A stretch of 64,000 nucleotides of DNA from Sclerodactyla briareus. Lineage: Eukaryota > Echinodermata > Holothuroidea > Dendrochirotida > Sclerodactylidae. The notes below the pieces were generated by a model. It ran no database searches. It was not told the origin of the DNA and was given only the letters and a program-made list of their open reading frames with translations. A program made the translations under genes and the position numbers. The stretch covers positions 310,001 to 374,000 of the forward strand of contig JAODTK010005822.1 of NCBI GenBank assembly GCA_026419785.1, in the 5' to 3' direction. Position 1 is the first letter of the stretch; each line of letters starts with the position of its first letter. This document shows, in pieces, positions 1 through 12,779 of the stretch.

Positions 1-857
1 ATGAGCAACATCATGTAAAGTTTTGGATATTATTGGGACAATGCCTGATTTGATTCCAGTATAAAGTGCTTGTTTTTAAGAACTTGATCTAGCGATAATT
101 AATGTTTAGAGCGCGATAACACAGGTTCGTAATTATCGAACCTAGATCCAACGTGATTAAAAATGACAATGCAAATTAAGTATTGTCAGCGCTCCCAATG
201 TTCCAGCTGCACATTCTGTTTGTCCCCCCCCCCCTTTTCGCGGCTTCTCCCCCCCCCCACCTTTTACACTTGTGGCCCATCCCAACGACCCACAGTTCTC
301 AGTAAATTGCTTCACGTAACCGATATGGGCATAGACCCCAGGCGCAGACCGAACGCGGTGTGAGTACCATGTTATGTGTGAGCCTCAACGCTTAATCGAG
401 GCCAAGGAAGTCAGACATAATGTTATGTTACCATCGATTTTATACGCTCCATTTTCTTGTTTGCTTGTTCCGTTGGTTCCATGTTGATGGATTGTTGTTG
501 TGTTGTTAATTCCAGCAGGGTGTAGAGATGCTCTGAATCACCCATTTGTATCATGAGAGACTAAACCACACAATTCATCACCTCGTTTACCATAAAAATG
601 ACAAAACCACCACGCCAAAACCCTTGCTCCCTACTGCCTGAGCGACGAACGGGGCGACTATTAGTATGACATATGTATCACGTAGTCATACGGCATACAC
701 TAGTAGACAGACAACTATCGCGATTGATATCAATAACGTCGTACAGTACAATGCAAAATATTAATGCCATATCATTAAGTCAGATAACCGAGTAGAAACA
801 CTTCAGATGATAATTCACATGTGTTTTCCTTGGGGCAGACGTACCCCACATACCCAC
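1..857. other. Unassigned DNA with two poly-C tracts
   Basis: No coding region or repeat was recognised. Two C runs (about 224-234 and 249-258) lie close together. A 66-codon frame across them is low-complexity translation and not a credible gene. Confidence 0.5.
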
Positions 858-1215
858 ATTTTCGCCTCGCAGCTGTTCTGAAATACTGTCATGTGTTGTG
901 CAATTACACCGAGGTCCACCTGCAATCACACGTGTAAATAGAAGCTCAAATTTCAGTATTAAGACAAACTAACGCAGAGAGGGTAACAACGGAATAGATT
1001 AGTTACAGAAAAAATTGTAGGGGCGTCTGGGGTTGCCACCGTATATATTGGTGGGGGCCCAGATCACGATCGTGGCATAAATCGTATTAATTGGTAATAT
1101 CATCCCCTGCAGACGTTTACAGTTTTCGCTAATTGCAACAACCAAACTGCCCCACGTCATATTGAGCTGCACGAACCAAGTCGATAGTTATCCTATTTCC
1201 TCTTGTGAAAAAAAG
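858..1215 (+). repeat. Dispersed repeat family 2, copy 1
   Basis: This roughly 350 bp block aligns by eye along its length with 27850-28215. Shared words, in order, include GCAATTACACCGA.GTCCACC, GTGTAAA, GAGG/GGTAACAAC, a TATA-like stretch, and TATTAATTGGTAATAT. Both copies read in the same orientation. The class is unknown. A length near 350 bp, a TATA-like box and the nearby gypsy-like fragment would fit a solitary LTR, but I see no defining end sequences and no target duplication. A non-autonomous DNA element is equally possible. Confidence 0.7.
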
Positions 1216-1589
1216 AATGTTACGAGAACTGAGCGCGAAAATACACTGTACCCTCATTTGTGACGCGTCCATTCAAAGGTCGTGGGCAGCGTGTGAATAC
1301 ACAGTTATCATATTTTTGCAGGACATACACAATCTTTGTCCTCAGTTTGGTGGGGGAAGAATAAAGGACGTGGGGTTATATAATCGTGTGGTTTTCATTA
1401 CACACCGCACGAATATGGTAGAAACACCTTATGGGTAGGCCTATATATGGCTGTTCGGAATAGGGATCTCCCCACCCTGATCCTGCTTTTATTAAGCTAA
1501 CCTTAACATACGAAGCCGAATTTAAAACAATTCATGAGCCCCGATTATAAAACATTAATCGAGTACTAATTTCCGATAGGGTAAACAAT

Positions 1590-1965
1590 CGTCCTAATGT
1601 CCTTTGACCCAATATTTGACAAGTGCATAGAGGATCTAGTTGGTGTTTGTAATAGCTGTCAGCAGTATGCTAGCTCTCAGCCTGCCATCAGAGCCGTTAG
1701 AGCTGATTGAAATTCCAGCTCGGCTATGACAAGTTATTGCCTCTGATCTTTCCAATGTAAACGGGAGAAAGTATTTCTTGATTTCAGATTACTACTCGTA
1801 GATCCCAAGTGTTAAGCCAGGAAAACTGGGAAATTCTCCAGCGCTATACTCTTGTCGATCCCTGTATATAGGTGTTGACCTAAGTACGCATGGAGTGCCA
1901 GAAAAGATTGAATCTGAAAATGGGAATCACTACGCTAGTTGTTAGACATGCCGATTGCATATCAA
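1590..1965 (+). mobile_element. Ty3/gypsy-like integrase-region fossil
   Basis: Short stretches in this interval read like the zinc-binding and catalytic-core part of a Ty3/gypsy (or related LTR element) integrase. The piece is only about 370 bp, is badly broken with several interruptions, and has no recognisable gag or reverse transcriptase nearby. It is an old fragment. The family call rests on remembered family patterns and could be wrong at the clade level. Confidence 0.45.
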
Positions 1966-2244
1966 TGTTATCGTGAAGGATTTCAATAAAATGTAACCCA
2001 GTGCGACGTTCAAGAGGACGACACTGCTTCTGGTGTTTCCTGCAGTGTTATCTGACGAGTCCTTGGATACCGAACTTCCAATGGTGGTTTGTCCACCATC
2101 ATCACAGATAGCGAGGAAACTCCCTATATCAATCACGATGTAATAATGAACTGAAAGTTGCCGCGCGTTCATCTGTTTGCATTTCAATGAACAGGCTCTC
2201 ACTGAAATCAAAAATACTAATTTGGAAGAACATATATCGGTAGA
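1966..2244. other. Unassigned DNA
   Basis: No feature was recognised. An 89-codon minus-strand frame crosses this part but has no known motif and overlaps the duplicated block that follows. Confidence 0.4.
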
Positions 2245-2610
2245 AGGTGATTAGGCTTCTGGATGATCGAGGGTGTAAATATAGAGGAAGATTAAAAATG
2301 TCTAGTGTAATAACGAGGGCGAGATGAAACAATCAATAAATTGCCCGCAATCTATAACTATCGCTCGGCATTGTAAGACGACTATATAGACAAAAAGTAC
2401 TTCCACGATTATGACCCAATAGGTTCGTATAGTTCGGAAGGCATGCCCGACTTTACATGGTTGTTATGACGTACCATCCTATTAGGTGATTAGGCTGCTG
2501 GGTGTTCGAGAATGTAAATGAAGTTATGCAGAGATTTCGTGAGATGAGAATGGTTTGGATGTTGGATGAGGATAGACCAATAAACTGCCCACCGCGTAGT
2601 ATTGGTAGAA
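2245..2610 (+). repeat. Diverged direct duplication, period about 235 bp
   Basis: The stretch near 2248-2355 (GTGATTAGGCT.CTGG.TG.TCGAG then TGTAAAT) recurs near 2483-2605, followed in both by a shared AATAAA(C/T)TGCCC segment. Two units are visible and diverged. No coding potential is seen. Confidence 0.6.
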
Positions 2611-3119
2611 TATCGATTCATGAACATTGATTATGGTGGAATGGGTTGTTATAGCTCTTCAAATAGCGTAACATAGCCTCATATGTTATGCTCGGGCTGT
2701 TATAATATAGTAATATAATCTCTTCTGCATAGCAGATATACGACAGTGCCTTGCCCTTCAATTGCAGCAAACTTCAACCTCATGAAAATATTTCCGAGAA
2801 TACTGAGAATTATATGAGGGGTTAAATAAACGAACTACCGGAGGTGTTGACTGCACGATAGACTGATATTAAAACGTCGATATTGATGAAATTTCTCATG
2901 TTTCCCTTCGTTTCGTCAGCCTGCCAATTCATCCGACATGCACCAAGATGCATGTGTGAAAACTTGTCTCAATCGAAGACGATACCCCAGGCAGTTATAA
3001 TTGAGCTAACCACTTGGTGTATAACTGCAAGGTTTCTTCTTGCCCCTTTTTTCTCTTGACAACGACCACCGTCTAAAGGATTATACTCTATAACCACATT
3101 GCTATATATATACACCAGA
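2611..3119. other. Unassigned AT-rich DNA
   Basis: No gene, repeat or structured element was recognised. Confidence 0.4.
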
Positions 3120-3350
3120 GGAGCGTACGTCGGATGACAAAAACAAACGACGAACTTGTAACATAATATCGTTTGGATATTTCTGGATGGAGAATCGATC
3201 GTTCGCGGGCTTGGAACGCCGTTGGTTACAAGGAGGCTGACGGGTGACACGCAGCTGTACGGACTGTGATACGCGGGGAAGGTCTTAATGGGGGCAGTCA
3301 CCCAGGCTTAATGAGTTATATGATTGAGTGAATGACACCTCGTTTGCATC
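3120..3350 (+). repeat. Dispersed repeat family 1, 3' half (copy 1)
   Basis: This matches the downstream half of the copy at 16100-16700. Shared words in order are ACGTCGGA.GACAAA.ACAAAC, CGACGGGTGACACGCAGC (CTGACGGG here), TTAATGGG..CAGTCACCC and TTTAATGAGT-like sequence. The upstream half is absent. Minus-strand frames of 110 and 82 codons across and beside it are treated as chance frames. Confidence 0.65.
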
Positions 3351-6300
3351 ATTGATAAAATCAAGGGCCGTTTCACGTCGGGGCTCCTGGCTCCTCTGTT
3401 TGGACGGCGGATCATTATAGTGTGATATACAACAATGAAAGTAATAAACGACCTTCTAAAACCTCTTCTATTTCGGTTTAATGGTCGGGAACGGCGGGGA
3501 ACCAGGAAGGTTAATTTTGAGGTGAATAGTTCGGAACATTTCAAGAGCAGAACCAACTGCTGAATCTAGTCCATCTATTGAAAAGAAAATCAATAAAAAG
3601 AGAGAAATATCATTTTATAGTGAAATAGGTCTAGTTCGAGTGGTAATGTTGTTTTAAAGACACGGCCAATGGCCTCCTCCTTGGAATCTTGAACTAAATA
3701 TGCACTTGTTATCACCACAGTCGACCCCCAATAGACGGATAGCTATCAATTTCCACATGGTTAGGCCTTCCTTTAACCAGGATACAATATGATATCCAAC
3801 TGTCCAATATGCCTGGACAGTTTCCAACCTAAAAACAAAATTGTCGAAAAAAATGATCATATCAAGGTTCAAATGACAGTATTGGGGTACTCTGTATTTT
3901 AACTGTGAGCTGATCGCAAGACACAGTGTTAGTTATTAGTTAAACAAATATTTGATATAAGCTAAAAAATACTGCATGGTGAATAACAAAGCAAATGACA
4001 AATGACTAAAAGAATGACCGACGGAATTATTCCGTAACTCAACAAGTAGGAGATAAACAAGATACTTCTGCACATGTTCGATGTCTGACGTCAATGCCTC
4101 TAACATAACATCAACTAAACATCAACTGGCAACACTGCAGTAGGAATTATTGTTGAACCACAGCATTCTCATGAATTTATATTATACGAAGGCTGAGTGC
4201 AGTGCATTTCTACACGGCGTACGCATAATCCGATCATTCAAAACTGTATCAATTCTTTACACATATCAACAGTGAACCACAACCGTAGTTACCGTACTGA
4301 TCACAATTTATAACATGCTAACGTGTTACAACATACTTGGGCTAATTACCTGGTAACTACTGATGGAGGTTATAGGACCATGCACAGTCGTGACTGATTG
4401 TCGCTGTAGTCATCGATTGACAAACCTACACCTATTCCTCATCGAAGAAAATATTGGTTACTGAAATGACCTTTTTTTAGAGCTCCCCTGTAACGTAAGC
4501 AGGTAACGTTAATATTTTGATTGCTCTATTACAATTGACGTTGCGACAATGTAGAAATCACAGAAGTTCACGCTTGATAGCGAGAGAGCAGAATTTGGCA
4601 GGCTCCATAATTTCACAGAAATATATCAGGTCAACTGCCTGAAGTGTCCTGCTCTGATTAAATGATGATATCTGACTCTACAGTGTGCCCTCGCCAGGTA
4701 AGTCAGTTAGTGAACGTCGGGAGAGTTGAAAATTGTATCATTTAACAACATGCGTGACTGCGCAGCACGACTCGTTTTGACTTCCAAATTAAACCTTTAA
4801 TTTTCTGAAACAAATTCGAGGAGTGTTTTTGCCCACTCCTTGACTGACTACCGAGTGTTGATAATAGGTTTGTAAATATGGTCGACAGTGAATTGACCAG
4901 TTTGATGGATTACCTCAATTGCGAAATTATTCGAATATGATTCAGAGGCCAATTTGTGCAACGAATGACTGAGCTGAGTCGTAAATTACATATTCAAATT
5001 AAGGGTAACGCCTGTTTCATGTAGTGCATATCGAGCAACCCTAGAACCACGACAGACATGAACAAGTAGTCCAGTATTTCAAACCACTTGCCAGAAAGAC
5101 CTGAAGGGGTACGATCCTGGGCGTTCATGCTACAATACAACCGAGCCCAACTACGCTACCTAATATTCCTAAGGGGAGGGCGGGGTGTGATTGGATCAAC
5201 AGGTTTCCAGTCGATTTAATTCAACCCGCTCTCTCCCCCACACAATATGATCGCAACCACAGGAAATAAAAAACTGTAGCATCAAAAAAGAGGGTTGATT
5301 GAACATAGGCGCCTGTTACATTGAAGGGTCTCATATATGCCATTTAGATGAAATCATAAATCGACCGTTAGAAATTTTTACAAATGGTCAGTGGAACCAA
5401 AACCCGTTAACGTTAGCGACAGAGGTTTCCTGGACAACTCGCAAACTGTCCTTTGACCTAGTAATTTATTTGGGGGAAAATAGCTATGGGGACACACATT
5501 TTCATCAAATCGCGTCTTTAGATCAGGTAGTGATGGTCACCTCTATAATACGGCGGGTCCGGAACAACGCCTGTCCGTATCATACACTCCGATAAACATG
5601 TCCAGTTTCCGCGAAGTTTCCACAGTGTATTGAAAATGTGAGTGGGCATAGTTTTAGGATTTGACTTTTGATTAATACTCCACTAGTTTATCGATAAGCT
5701 CTGGTCGTTTGTTGTGTTTCATTACTCTTTCCTCTTTCCACAGCTAAAGGTGATCATGAAACTTCTACGAAGATTCCGAGCAGTTGTCAGACGAACATTT
5801 CAATATAAAACTGAATATTCACCATTTCAGATCGAAGCAAGATTATACATGTTATTACGATATTCGTATGGATGGTTTTATGGCTATCGGGTATATGATG
5901 GCGGCAATATTATACCGCGCCTCAATATTAGTTAGACGTCTCAGATTAACTGGGGAAAGAAGGATGCAGCCAGGATCCTGCCAGCGTCTCGAATAATGTT
6001 GTGCGTTTGTCTTTGCTTCGTGTTCTATTCGGCTTTGAAAGTTAGATGTTATGTGCACACAACAATCCTAATACTTTTATCGTTTTATTATGTCGTCGGA
6101 ACTGGAAGTCAAGGATTCGTCTGGACAATTCAGATTATGATTCGATAAGCATGAAAAAACAGTTTTACAGTTGTTTTGATGGGAAGGTTCAATTGAAAAT
6201 CAGAAGTAGGTCACGTGGCCGCGCGATAGCGACTAGGCCCAAATCAATATTTGCTCAGTAAAGATGAAAGCGAATCGAGTTGAATTCGTTCATTATATAA

Positions 6301-7139
6301 TTATTGTCTTCGGTAAATCATCATTTGAAAAATTCGGAGGCTAGGAATTTCATGGCAGGTTTTTTTTTCGGCATAGGAAAGTGAATTAATTTTCAATGTA
6401 ACAATTATTATATCATAGACGTGTGCAATTTATTAATTGATTATATAAACAACGCGTGCACAATTTGTATAGCATAACAAGACCAGCTTTCTTACACAAT
6501 TGTTCTAGACCATTGTGGATGGAAGTGTGGAACTTCAGCACGTTTTTAACATCTTGAGACACGAAGACTCAAAATTAAGACTTAAGCCCTCTGGGAAGTC
6601 AAGAACGTAATATGACCAAGTTGACGATTGTTTAAGCTGCCAAGCATCCCACCGACCTGCTTAGCCCATTCAGCCATTATCGCAGTACCCCTGCATAGGG
6701 ACACACAACAAAAGATTCTGTACCAAACCATGATCCAGGGAAGTATCTGCCGAGTATTCTAATTGCGATTACCCGATAACAATTGGAGTCTAGTACGAGA
6801 TCTTGACTATATCAATTCCGGTAAAGGTTTCGTCGTTCAGAGTAGCGAGTACGTCAAAACACGTGGTATCTGACGAGATGGGTATAGTGCGAAATGAGAT
6901 CAAAATTAGGATCTTTTTTTTTTCATAGTTTCTATCTGAAAGTGAAACGTATAAACTACTTTCGCTGATAGCAGCCTCTAGTCTTTCAAAAAATTGACAG
7001 CGGATTAAGAACTAGTACGGTATAAAGATTATGATAAAGACAAAGAGGTTGCCTGGCAAAATCACTGCAAAAGCCTTTGGAGATTTTCAATTGGGGAGGG
7101 GTGGAAAGTTAATGAGAAATATGACGAAGATGATTGGAT
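3351..7139. other. Long unassigned stretch
   Basis: About 3.8 kb in which I recognise nothing. The only longer frame runs 5299-5595 (98 codons, beginning at TTG rather than ATG) and encodes no motif I know; frames at 5714-6261 are short and mutually overlapping. Base composition is AT-rich with a few T tracts (about 6360 and 6912). No convincing splice-site, promoter or repeat pattern was seen. Confidence 0.4.
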
Positions 7140-7690
7140 TTCCTCTTATGGGAGGCCTGGTGATTGATTACGACACGTATCCTCATTAGACTCTATAGAG
7201 CATGCTTCAGCTCACTATGCTGGCAGTAACAGCCTCATTTCCTGTTAACACGTTTAAACGACACAAAAACCATTTGTAAATAATCAATTTGTGTGAAGCC
7301 AACTTTCCTTTCGAGAAGATTTTAAGTTTTTAACGTTTCCAAATCCACGAACCGACATCAAACAAAGGAAACAAAATACCACGCATACACGCATCTTCTT
7401 TAGTGTTTGTTGGAAGCTAGCACTGGACTTCCCTCGGAATGACTACCTTTACTATTCATGACCGTCCCATGCCCATCACCCCCCCACATTCACAAGGCTA
7501 CTCGGTTTTCCTGTCCCATCCTGGAGTCGTCGCACGAGAGGCATACGGACGTATTTTTTAACTGAATTAATTCAAAAAGTCAAATGATTGTTTCTTCGGG
7601 TCAGTAGGCCGCTGGGAATATGGACGTTGACGATATATATAAGTGGGATGTTAATGGGGGCAGTCTTTTGAATACTCTAGTTCGGCGATT
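7140..7690 (+). repeat. Dispersed repeat family 1 (copy 2)
   Basis: The first half carries the family block with CATTTCCTGTTAACACG.TT, CGACACAA.AACC and AATAATCAATTT. The second half carries GCATACGGACG, TCAGTAGGCCGCTGGG and TTAATGGGGGCAGTC. The order is the same as at 16100-16700, but the middle is diverged. The copy supports an element length of roughly 550-600 bp. Confidence 0.6.
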
Positions 7691-8779
7691 CCTACTCATC
7701 CGACGATTATCTAATTAAACCTTGACTCCCCGTGTGTTAGATTAGGGATAATGAGCAGAAATGAGGGTTTTGTCGCACAACTAAAAACCGGGATGACGCC
7801 ATGATAGCAGCTTGGAAAATCATCAGTCGCCGACCGAGGGATTGACCCTGGTTTAATCTCCTAACATTGGCCAATCGACAAACGATATCAGATGTAACAT
7901 ATCGCGTGGAGTGTCTACTGCAGCCGGTGTTCCGTATGCGGAATTATAAACCGGTTAATTGGAATTTTACACACCAAAAATTATAGAGGCCTAATTGGAG
8001 ATCCTGCATTAATGAAGATGCATATGGCGACAAAAATGCATGCGTTGCCGCTAGGACGAATCCATTTATCAACAACAGTAAACATCCTGCTGACCCATTT
8101 TTTAACTTGCGCTTTTCGTCGGAACTCAAACGAAAGCGAACGTCTGATGGGAAATGTATTGTCAGGTTTTAGGTCGAGCTTTACCCCCAACTAAATGCGG
8201 TGAAGATCGGGGGGGAAAAATAGTTCAGCGAGTGGAGAAACATATGTAATATGATTATGAATATTCACTCGATCAACCCAGTTAATATAATTGTTAGAAT
8301 GGAGCTGCTTACAAAGTTAATGCTGCTTGACAGACAGTATTCTCATCACTGCTGCTGTTGTTATTTATATGATACATGTAACCCACGAATGCAGAAAAAT
8401 TAGAATGTTGAAAACGTCAAAAACATGTTGATTTTCCTATAGAATCATTCAAACTTCATTGAGTTTCATTTTCCATATGTCCCATTTTCTCGCCTCAACT
8501 CAATACGTCAAAAAGGAAGTCGGGGGAAAAGTTGGAAGTTTTCCGTACCAATAAGTGTTGTTCAGTTAATTGCCGGAAAAAAAGTCATTTGCTGCGAGAC
8601 GAAACTATTACAGATATGTTGTATCTGTTACATCAGAACACTGAGTATCGGTACGAAAGTTGCATAAAGACTACTTATTACCCAACTATCGTTGTTACGG
8701 ATTAATGACCGTTTTTGCAGCCTGAGTATTTACTTGGTCTTCGGCCCACAGGGACGTGGAAGCTGGTAAACACGGGGGG
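7691..8779. other. Unassigned DNA
   Basis: No recognisable gene or repeat. Overlapping 60-69 codon frames on both strands near 7944-8194 shadow each other and carry no motif. Confidence 0.4.
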
Positions 8780-9430
8780 CAGGCGAGTGCGACGAAGGCC
8801 ATATGCCGAAAAGATATTCTCCAGCTAGCTAAACTGCTAAATGAGAATTAATGATATCCAGCGATAGATCAGAATGCCAGAGTTGCCCGACTCTCGAAAC
8901 GGACTATAGAAGTAAAGATATAGCAGTGAACCCAGTATTTGACGGCCAGGGAGTATAAAAACATCCAGCCTGTAGATGGATTGTAGAGGAGAATTATCAA
9001 GGTTTCCGTCTTTGGAACTTTACGAGCAGGAGAGTCAATAATTTACTATATGTGATATGGATATGAGATATGTGAGTGGATAGACTTATGTTCTCTGCTA
9101 GGCTACTCTACTAACCACTATGTTCGTCCATTGAATGACAGACTGTTTAAGAGGGGCTTAGAGGGGTATGTGTGGATGATATCGGGACAGTATTAATTAT
9201 TTAGTGCGTATTATTTTCTACCGAAACACTTGGAAAAAACTAGGCAAAGGCTGTTAAATTACAATAGCCAGAATATCGATGTCCAACATTTGTCGAATGA
9301 AATACAGGAATGACAGGAAAATCACAACTTCAAAAGATATTACGATGATGCCAACGGAATTTACACCACAGCCATTACCTCTTTCAAGAACGAAATGAAC
9401 AGAAATGAGAGCAAAGGCGGGATTTTGTGA
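8780..9430 (+). mobile_element. Ty3/gypsy-like pol fossil (late pol/integrase C-terminal region)
   Basis: Short patches, best around 9210-9410, resemble the C-terminal part of a gypsy-type integrase. The interval is heavily broken with many interruptions and has no identifiable terminal repeats. Its first 80 bp share words with 12815-12890 (GCCATATG.C..AA.AGATATT then AGCTAAACTG.TAAAT), so the two places may derive from related elements. It is probably old. Confidence 0.35.
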
Positions 9431-10204
9431 TTAAACTCCTTAAGGATGTATGGAGCACTAGCCGGAAAAGGGCCGATTCTGGCAAAACTGTGGGTTGTTC
9501 CCTTTGTACACTCTGTCTATTACCATTCGTCACAGAATATTGTTTCTGCCTGCATTTAAACTATTCAGGCAGGTCATATTTAGCCATGGGGTGGAGTTGT
9601 AAAGATAAAAACAAGTAGTGAACGCCAAGTAGCAGATTAAATGAGTTAGGCTTACCCTTCTCCTATCAAGCACTGCGAACACTGAAGGTGGTGTGTTCAA
9701 CAGTTTATGAAGACATGCTCAACTTCTTTGGCTCCCACGGGGTAAAGAGCTAGGGTTGAGGAATTGGGATTGATCATTACACACTAAGGAGACCGTTCGT
9801 TCGGAGAAGAGATGCTCATAAATGTAGGCAAGATATTGTAGGTCTAGTCAATTTCAGCAGGATTAGTTTGTTCAGACAACGGACTTGTTCGCCATCGAAC
9901 ATGAGAAGAATTTTCTAGAGTAGAAGCAGAGCTAGTTCTGCATTTCAGGTGTGTTCGTTTTTTTCTAAGCTTGCATGCATTGCAAGTGTGATTGTACTAC
10001 TTTTGCCATCCTCTGTAATTGCATTGTTTATTGAGAAGGTATACTCACTTCTACTCTGCCAACCATCCCCGTCTCCGCCAGACCTCCCCCTTTTCCACCA
10101 ACCCCGCTGGGGCCCCGCACGACCTTTTCTCAATTTACAGGATATTCTATACCTGCCTTCCCACACATGAGGGCCATATTTTGGAGGAGGTATCAGGCTC
10201 TCGG
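9431..10204. other. Unassigned DNA with pyrimidine-rich patch
   Basis: No recognised gene. A pyrimidine-rich segment lies near 10058-10130, producing overlapping ~73-codon frames on both strands that look like composition effects. Confidence 0.4.
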
Positions 10205-10500
10205 CTAACCAAAATATGATTGAATCTCTCTGCTGCGGGGGCTCAGCGATGATTAGGACACGATCCTGTCATAAGCGTGTACCCAGCTGACAGTAATCGG
10301 CCTTCGTTTCCTTGTTAACACTGTTTGGCGACACAACCGGACATTAACGGAATAATCAAATTTGACCCAATATCGAGAATAAAAAGAGATGTTGCGTGAG
10401 GAGAAGAAGATTATGAGGAGATGTGAAAGTTGTTTTAAATTGTTTAGTATTCACCCACCCATTATTCTCTTGACGAATATCGAATCACTGGTTTTGCGTC
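10205..10500 (+). repeat. Dispersed repeat family 1, 5' half (copy 3)
   Basis: This is the clearest copy of the upstream half: TGATTGAATC, CAGCGATGAT, ACACGATCC, AGCGTGTACCCAGCTGA, AGTAATCGG, TTTCCTTGTTAACACTGTTT, GCGACACAACC and GAATAATCAA, then ATTCACCCACCC. The same order occurs at 16100-16350 on this strand, and on the opposite strand at 22890-23060. No coding potential. Confidence 0.75.
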
Positions 10501-10511
10501 AGTGGTATCTT

Positions 10512-10923
10512 AGGCTGGGATTCCATAGGTGCGTATGCGGATCCGGTATGCATGTGAAAAATCGCGGAATGCAATTGAGCTTGAGATGGGAGGCCAGTGT
10601 TCTTGAATATGGTTCTATTAGTTTGCCAAGATAAATTATGGTTCCACGAGGCAAACAAAATATAAATGATAAGTAAATCAAACTGAATAGCAGAAGAAAA
10701 CAAGACATGTACCAATGCGTATGCGGATGCGTATCACCGCGAATGAATTCTACGGAGTATCTCCCTTAAGAAGCCAAGCAACGACAATTACGCAGTGGGG
10801 CGATGCATTTTATGGTATTTGCGCATAATCAACAGTGTTTTTCACTCCGAAAACAACGTTCGTTTCGTAATTATGTGATTTTCACATTAAGCCCGGACAC
10901 GCATACGCATCTATGGAATTCCA
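10512..10923. mobile_element. Probable foldback/MITE-like element
   Basis: An inverted repeat of about 32 bp joins 10512-10543 (core ATTCCATAGGTGCGTATGCG) to 10890-10923 (reverse complement core ATTCCATAGATGCGTATGCG), with roughly 345 bp between arms. A third, internal TGCGTATGCGGATGCGTAT sequence lies near 10718. The middle has no transposase. Non-autonomous DNA transposons have this arrangement, but no target-site duplication was found, so the outer ends and superfamily are uncertain. Confidence 0.5.
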
Positions 10924-11589
10924 CGAATATTTCTATGCTCAGTAAGCCGTTGGGTGCATCTGTTCATGTGCGTTAATGAAGTGACACGCATGCAGCTGTG
11001 AGAGTTGTCGGGTTAAAAATAGAGACCATGTTAACGGGACAGTTTTCTCGGTCATTCAGTCATTAGGATTGCATGACGGAACATTCGTGGATAACAAAAA
11101 AGTGTTGATACCCATCCGGCAGACCTCATTCTCATAAAGCAATTTTCGGAAAATGTCACTCTATGGATTACATGATCATTCTAATAATCAGTTATATAGG
11201 CCTAATGCTCTGAAAAATGGAAATCGTCCCTCAGTTTATTCTATGCATCGAGTGTTTACTCCCGGTTTCGTTTAGATGACGTTTCATTCTAGTCTGATAT
11301 ATTAAATGCATTCAATGCAGTGAACGTCTTGTTGAAAACCTCCAGGTACTGGTAATGTGTATTTCATAAAGTGTTTTCTGATTAGCCACTAGCATTGCAT
11401 AATTGATTGTGGGGTTTGATAGTGTTAGGGAGTATGTAAGGGTTTTTTTTTGGTTAGCGTAAACCAGTCCAGGGAAGTTCTTGTTCAGAAGTGTTAATTG
11501 GCTCACTACTTTTCGGCAGTTTGCCAGTGCACTCCCCCATCTCTTTGGGAAAAGGTGGTCGACTCTCTCTCGTGCAAATATTTGAATCC
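10924..11589. other. Unassigned DNA
   Basis: No feature was recognised apart from a T8-10 tract near 11441. The sequence just before the LINE fragment (11490-11590) may be more of that element but is too diverged to assign. Confidence 0.4.
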
Positions 11590-12552
11590 CTTATATTACT
11601 GTATGATTTGCGCACTCATTCTTGCATACCATGTAAACCAGATTTGTCGTTCCGCCTTCATGGCTATCTCTGTCTCGGCAGAATACGGAAGTATATCGAT
11701 CGATCTATCGCAGAACGTTTGGTTCACGCGAGTTGTTACCCCCGATTGGATTCAAATAACAGCCTCTTATACAGTTTACCATCTTCGGGCGACCGCTAAG
11801 CTCCAGCGTGTCCAGAACAGCCCCGCCAGGATTGTCCTGGGAGTTCGGGGTAGCCATGTCCACATCACAGCTTACGGCGCAACGAACTGCACTGGCTCAC
11901 GGTGAAGGATCGCATTGTCTTCGAAATACTAATGCTCACTTACAAATCCATTAATGGACTGGCTCCACCATAAGTGACCATATCTCGCAGACCTCCTCGT
12001 ACACTACCGCCCCAGCCCAGTCGCAGCCTTCGCTCGGGATCTCAGGCTCTCCTTGATTCACCTCGCACTGTTTCCACCTGCTTCTACGAAGATCGTTCTT
12101 TTCCGGTCCCTGCGCCAAGGCTGAATGGCTTATACCACAGTGCATTATTGATGCTGTTTCTATTCTATTGCCAAGTTCAAGAAGCTCTTGAAGACTTATC
12201 TTTTTACAAATCCCACTGTGTAATGTTTCATCTTCTGCTAGTTGTTGTTCATATAGGTCTATTTTTTGTACTAGCTTGCCACAGTATATTTTTGGTATTT
12301 TTTACTGCTGTTTGATTATTAGGATTTGTCTTGTCATTGAATTAGTTTTTGCATCCACTTGCCGCTATCTTTTAACTTTCTATTATTATTTTTTTACATT
12401 TTTCAAACCTTTTTATCGTTTTCATCCAATTTTTGCCATTCCTTGTTGTTCCTATAACTTATATATTTTCATGTTTTACTTTGTGAAGCGCTTAGAGGCC
12501 TCTTGGGGCATTTCTGCGCTATATTAAGTACCGTTTTATTTTTTATTATTAA
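11590..12552 (+). mobile_element. L2/CR1-type LINE, 5'-truncated 3' end
   Basis: This is the last third of a non-LTR retrotransposon ORF2 plus its 3' untranslated tail. Readable pieces, in order and in more than one frame, are RIRKYIDRSIAERLVHA (from about 11680), KLQRVQNSPARIVLG (about 11800-11845), LTYKSINGLAPP (about 11936-11970) and FPVPAPRLNGL (about 12100). These correspond to the conserved C-terminal region downstream of the reverse transcriptase in the L2/CR1 group. Frameshifts and at least one stop break it. It ends with GTGAAGCGCTTAGAGGCC ... TGCGCTATATTAAGTA followed by a TTATT-rich tail (12482-12552), the usual 3' end of this group. 5' truncation is typical of target-primed reverse transcription. 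Separate open frames across it are fragments of the element. Confidence 0.88.
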
Positions 12553-12779
12553 TATTGCTATCATCATTTACTCTGACATTCGACAATCTCCACCCTAAGC
12601 AGATAAGTGTTACCTTCGGTATATCGACACGTGTACGCACTACGCAAGACTGTATAACTAAACGTATAGGACTTGAACATAACACAATTCATCAGTTATC
12701 ATTAAATGGTCATTTTGTAGCCCGAATAGGCACGCTCCCTGTCAGCAACAATGACCTGAATGATAAATGAAGTTCGTTT

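Noticed and set aside
5299-5595. 98-codon frame as a gene
   Set aside because: It starts at TTG, has no motif and no supporting context in a eukaryotic sequence.
11498-11905. 135-codon frame as a host gene
   Set aside because: It contains KLQRVQNSPARIVLG, a LINE C-terminal motif, so it belongs to the L2/CR1-type element.
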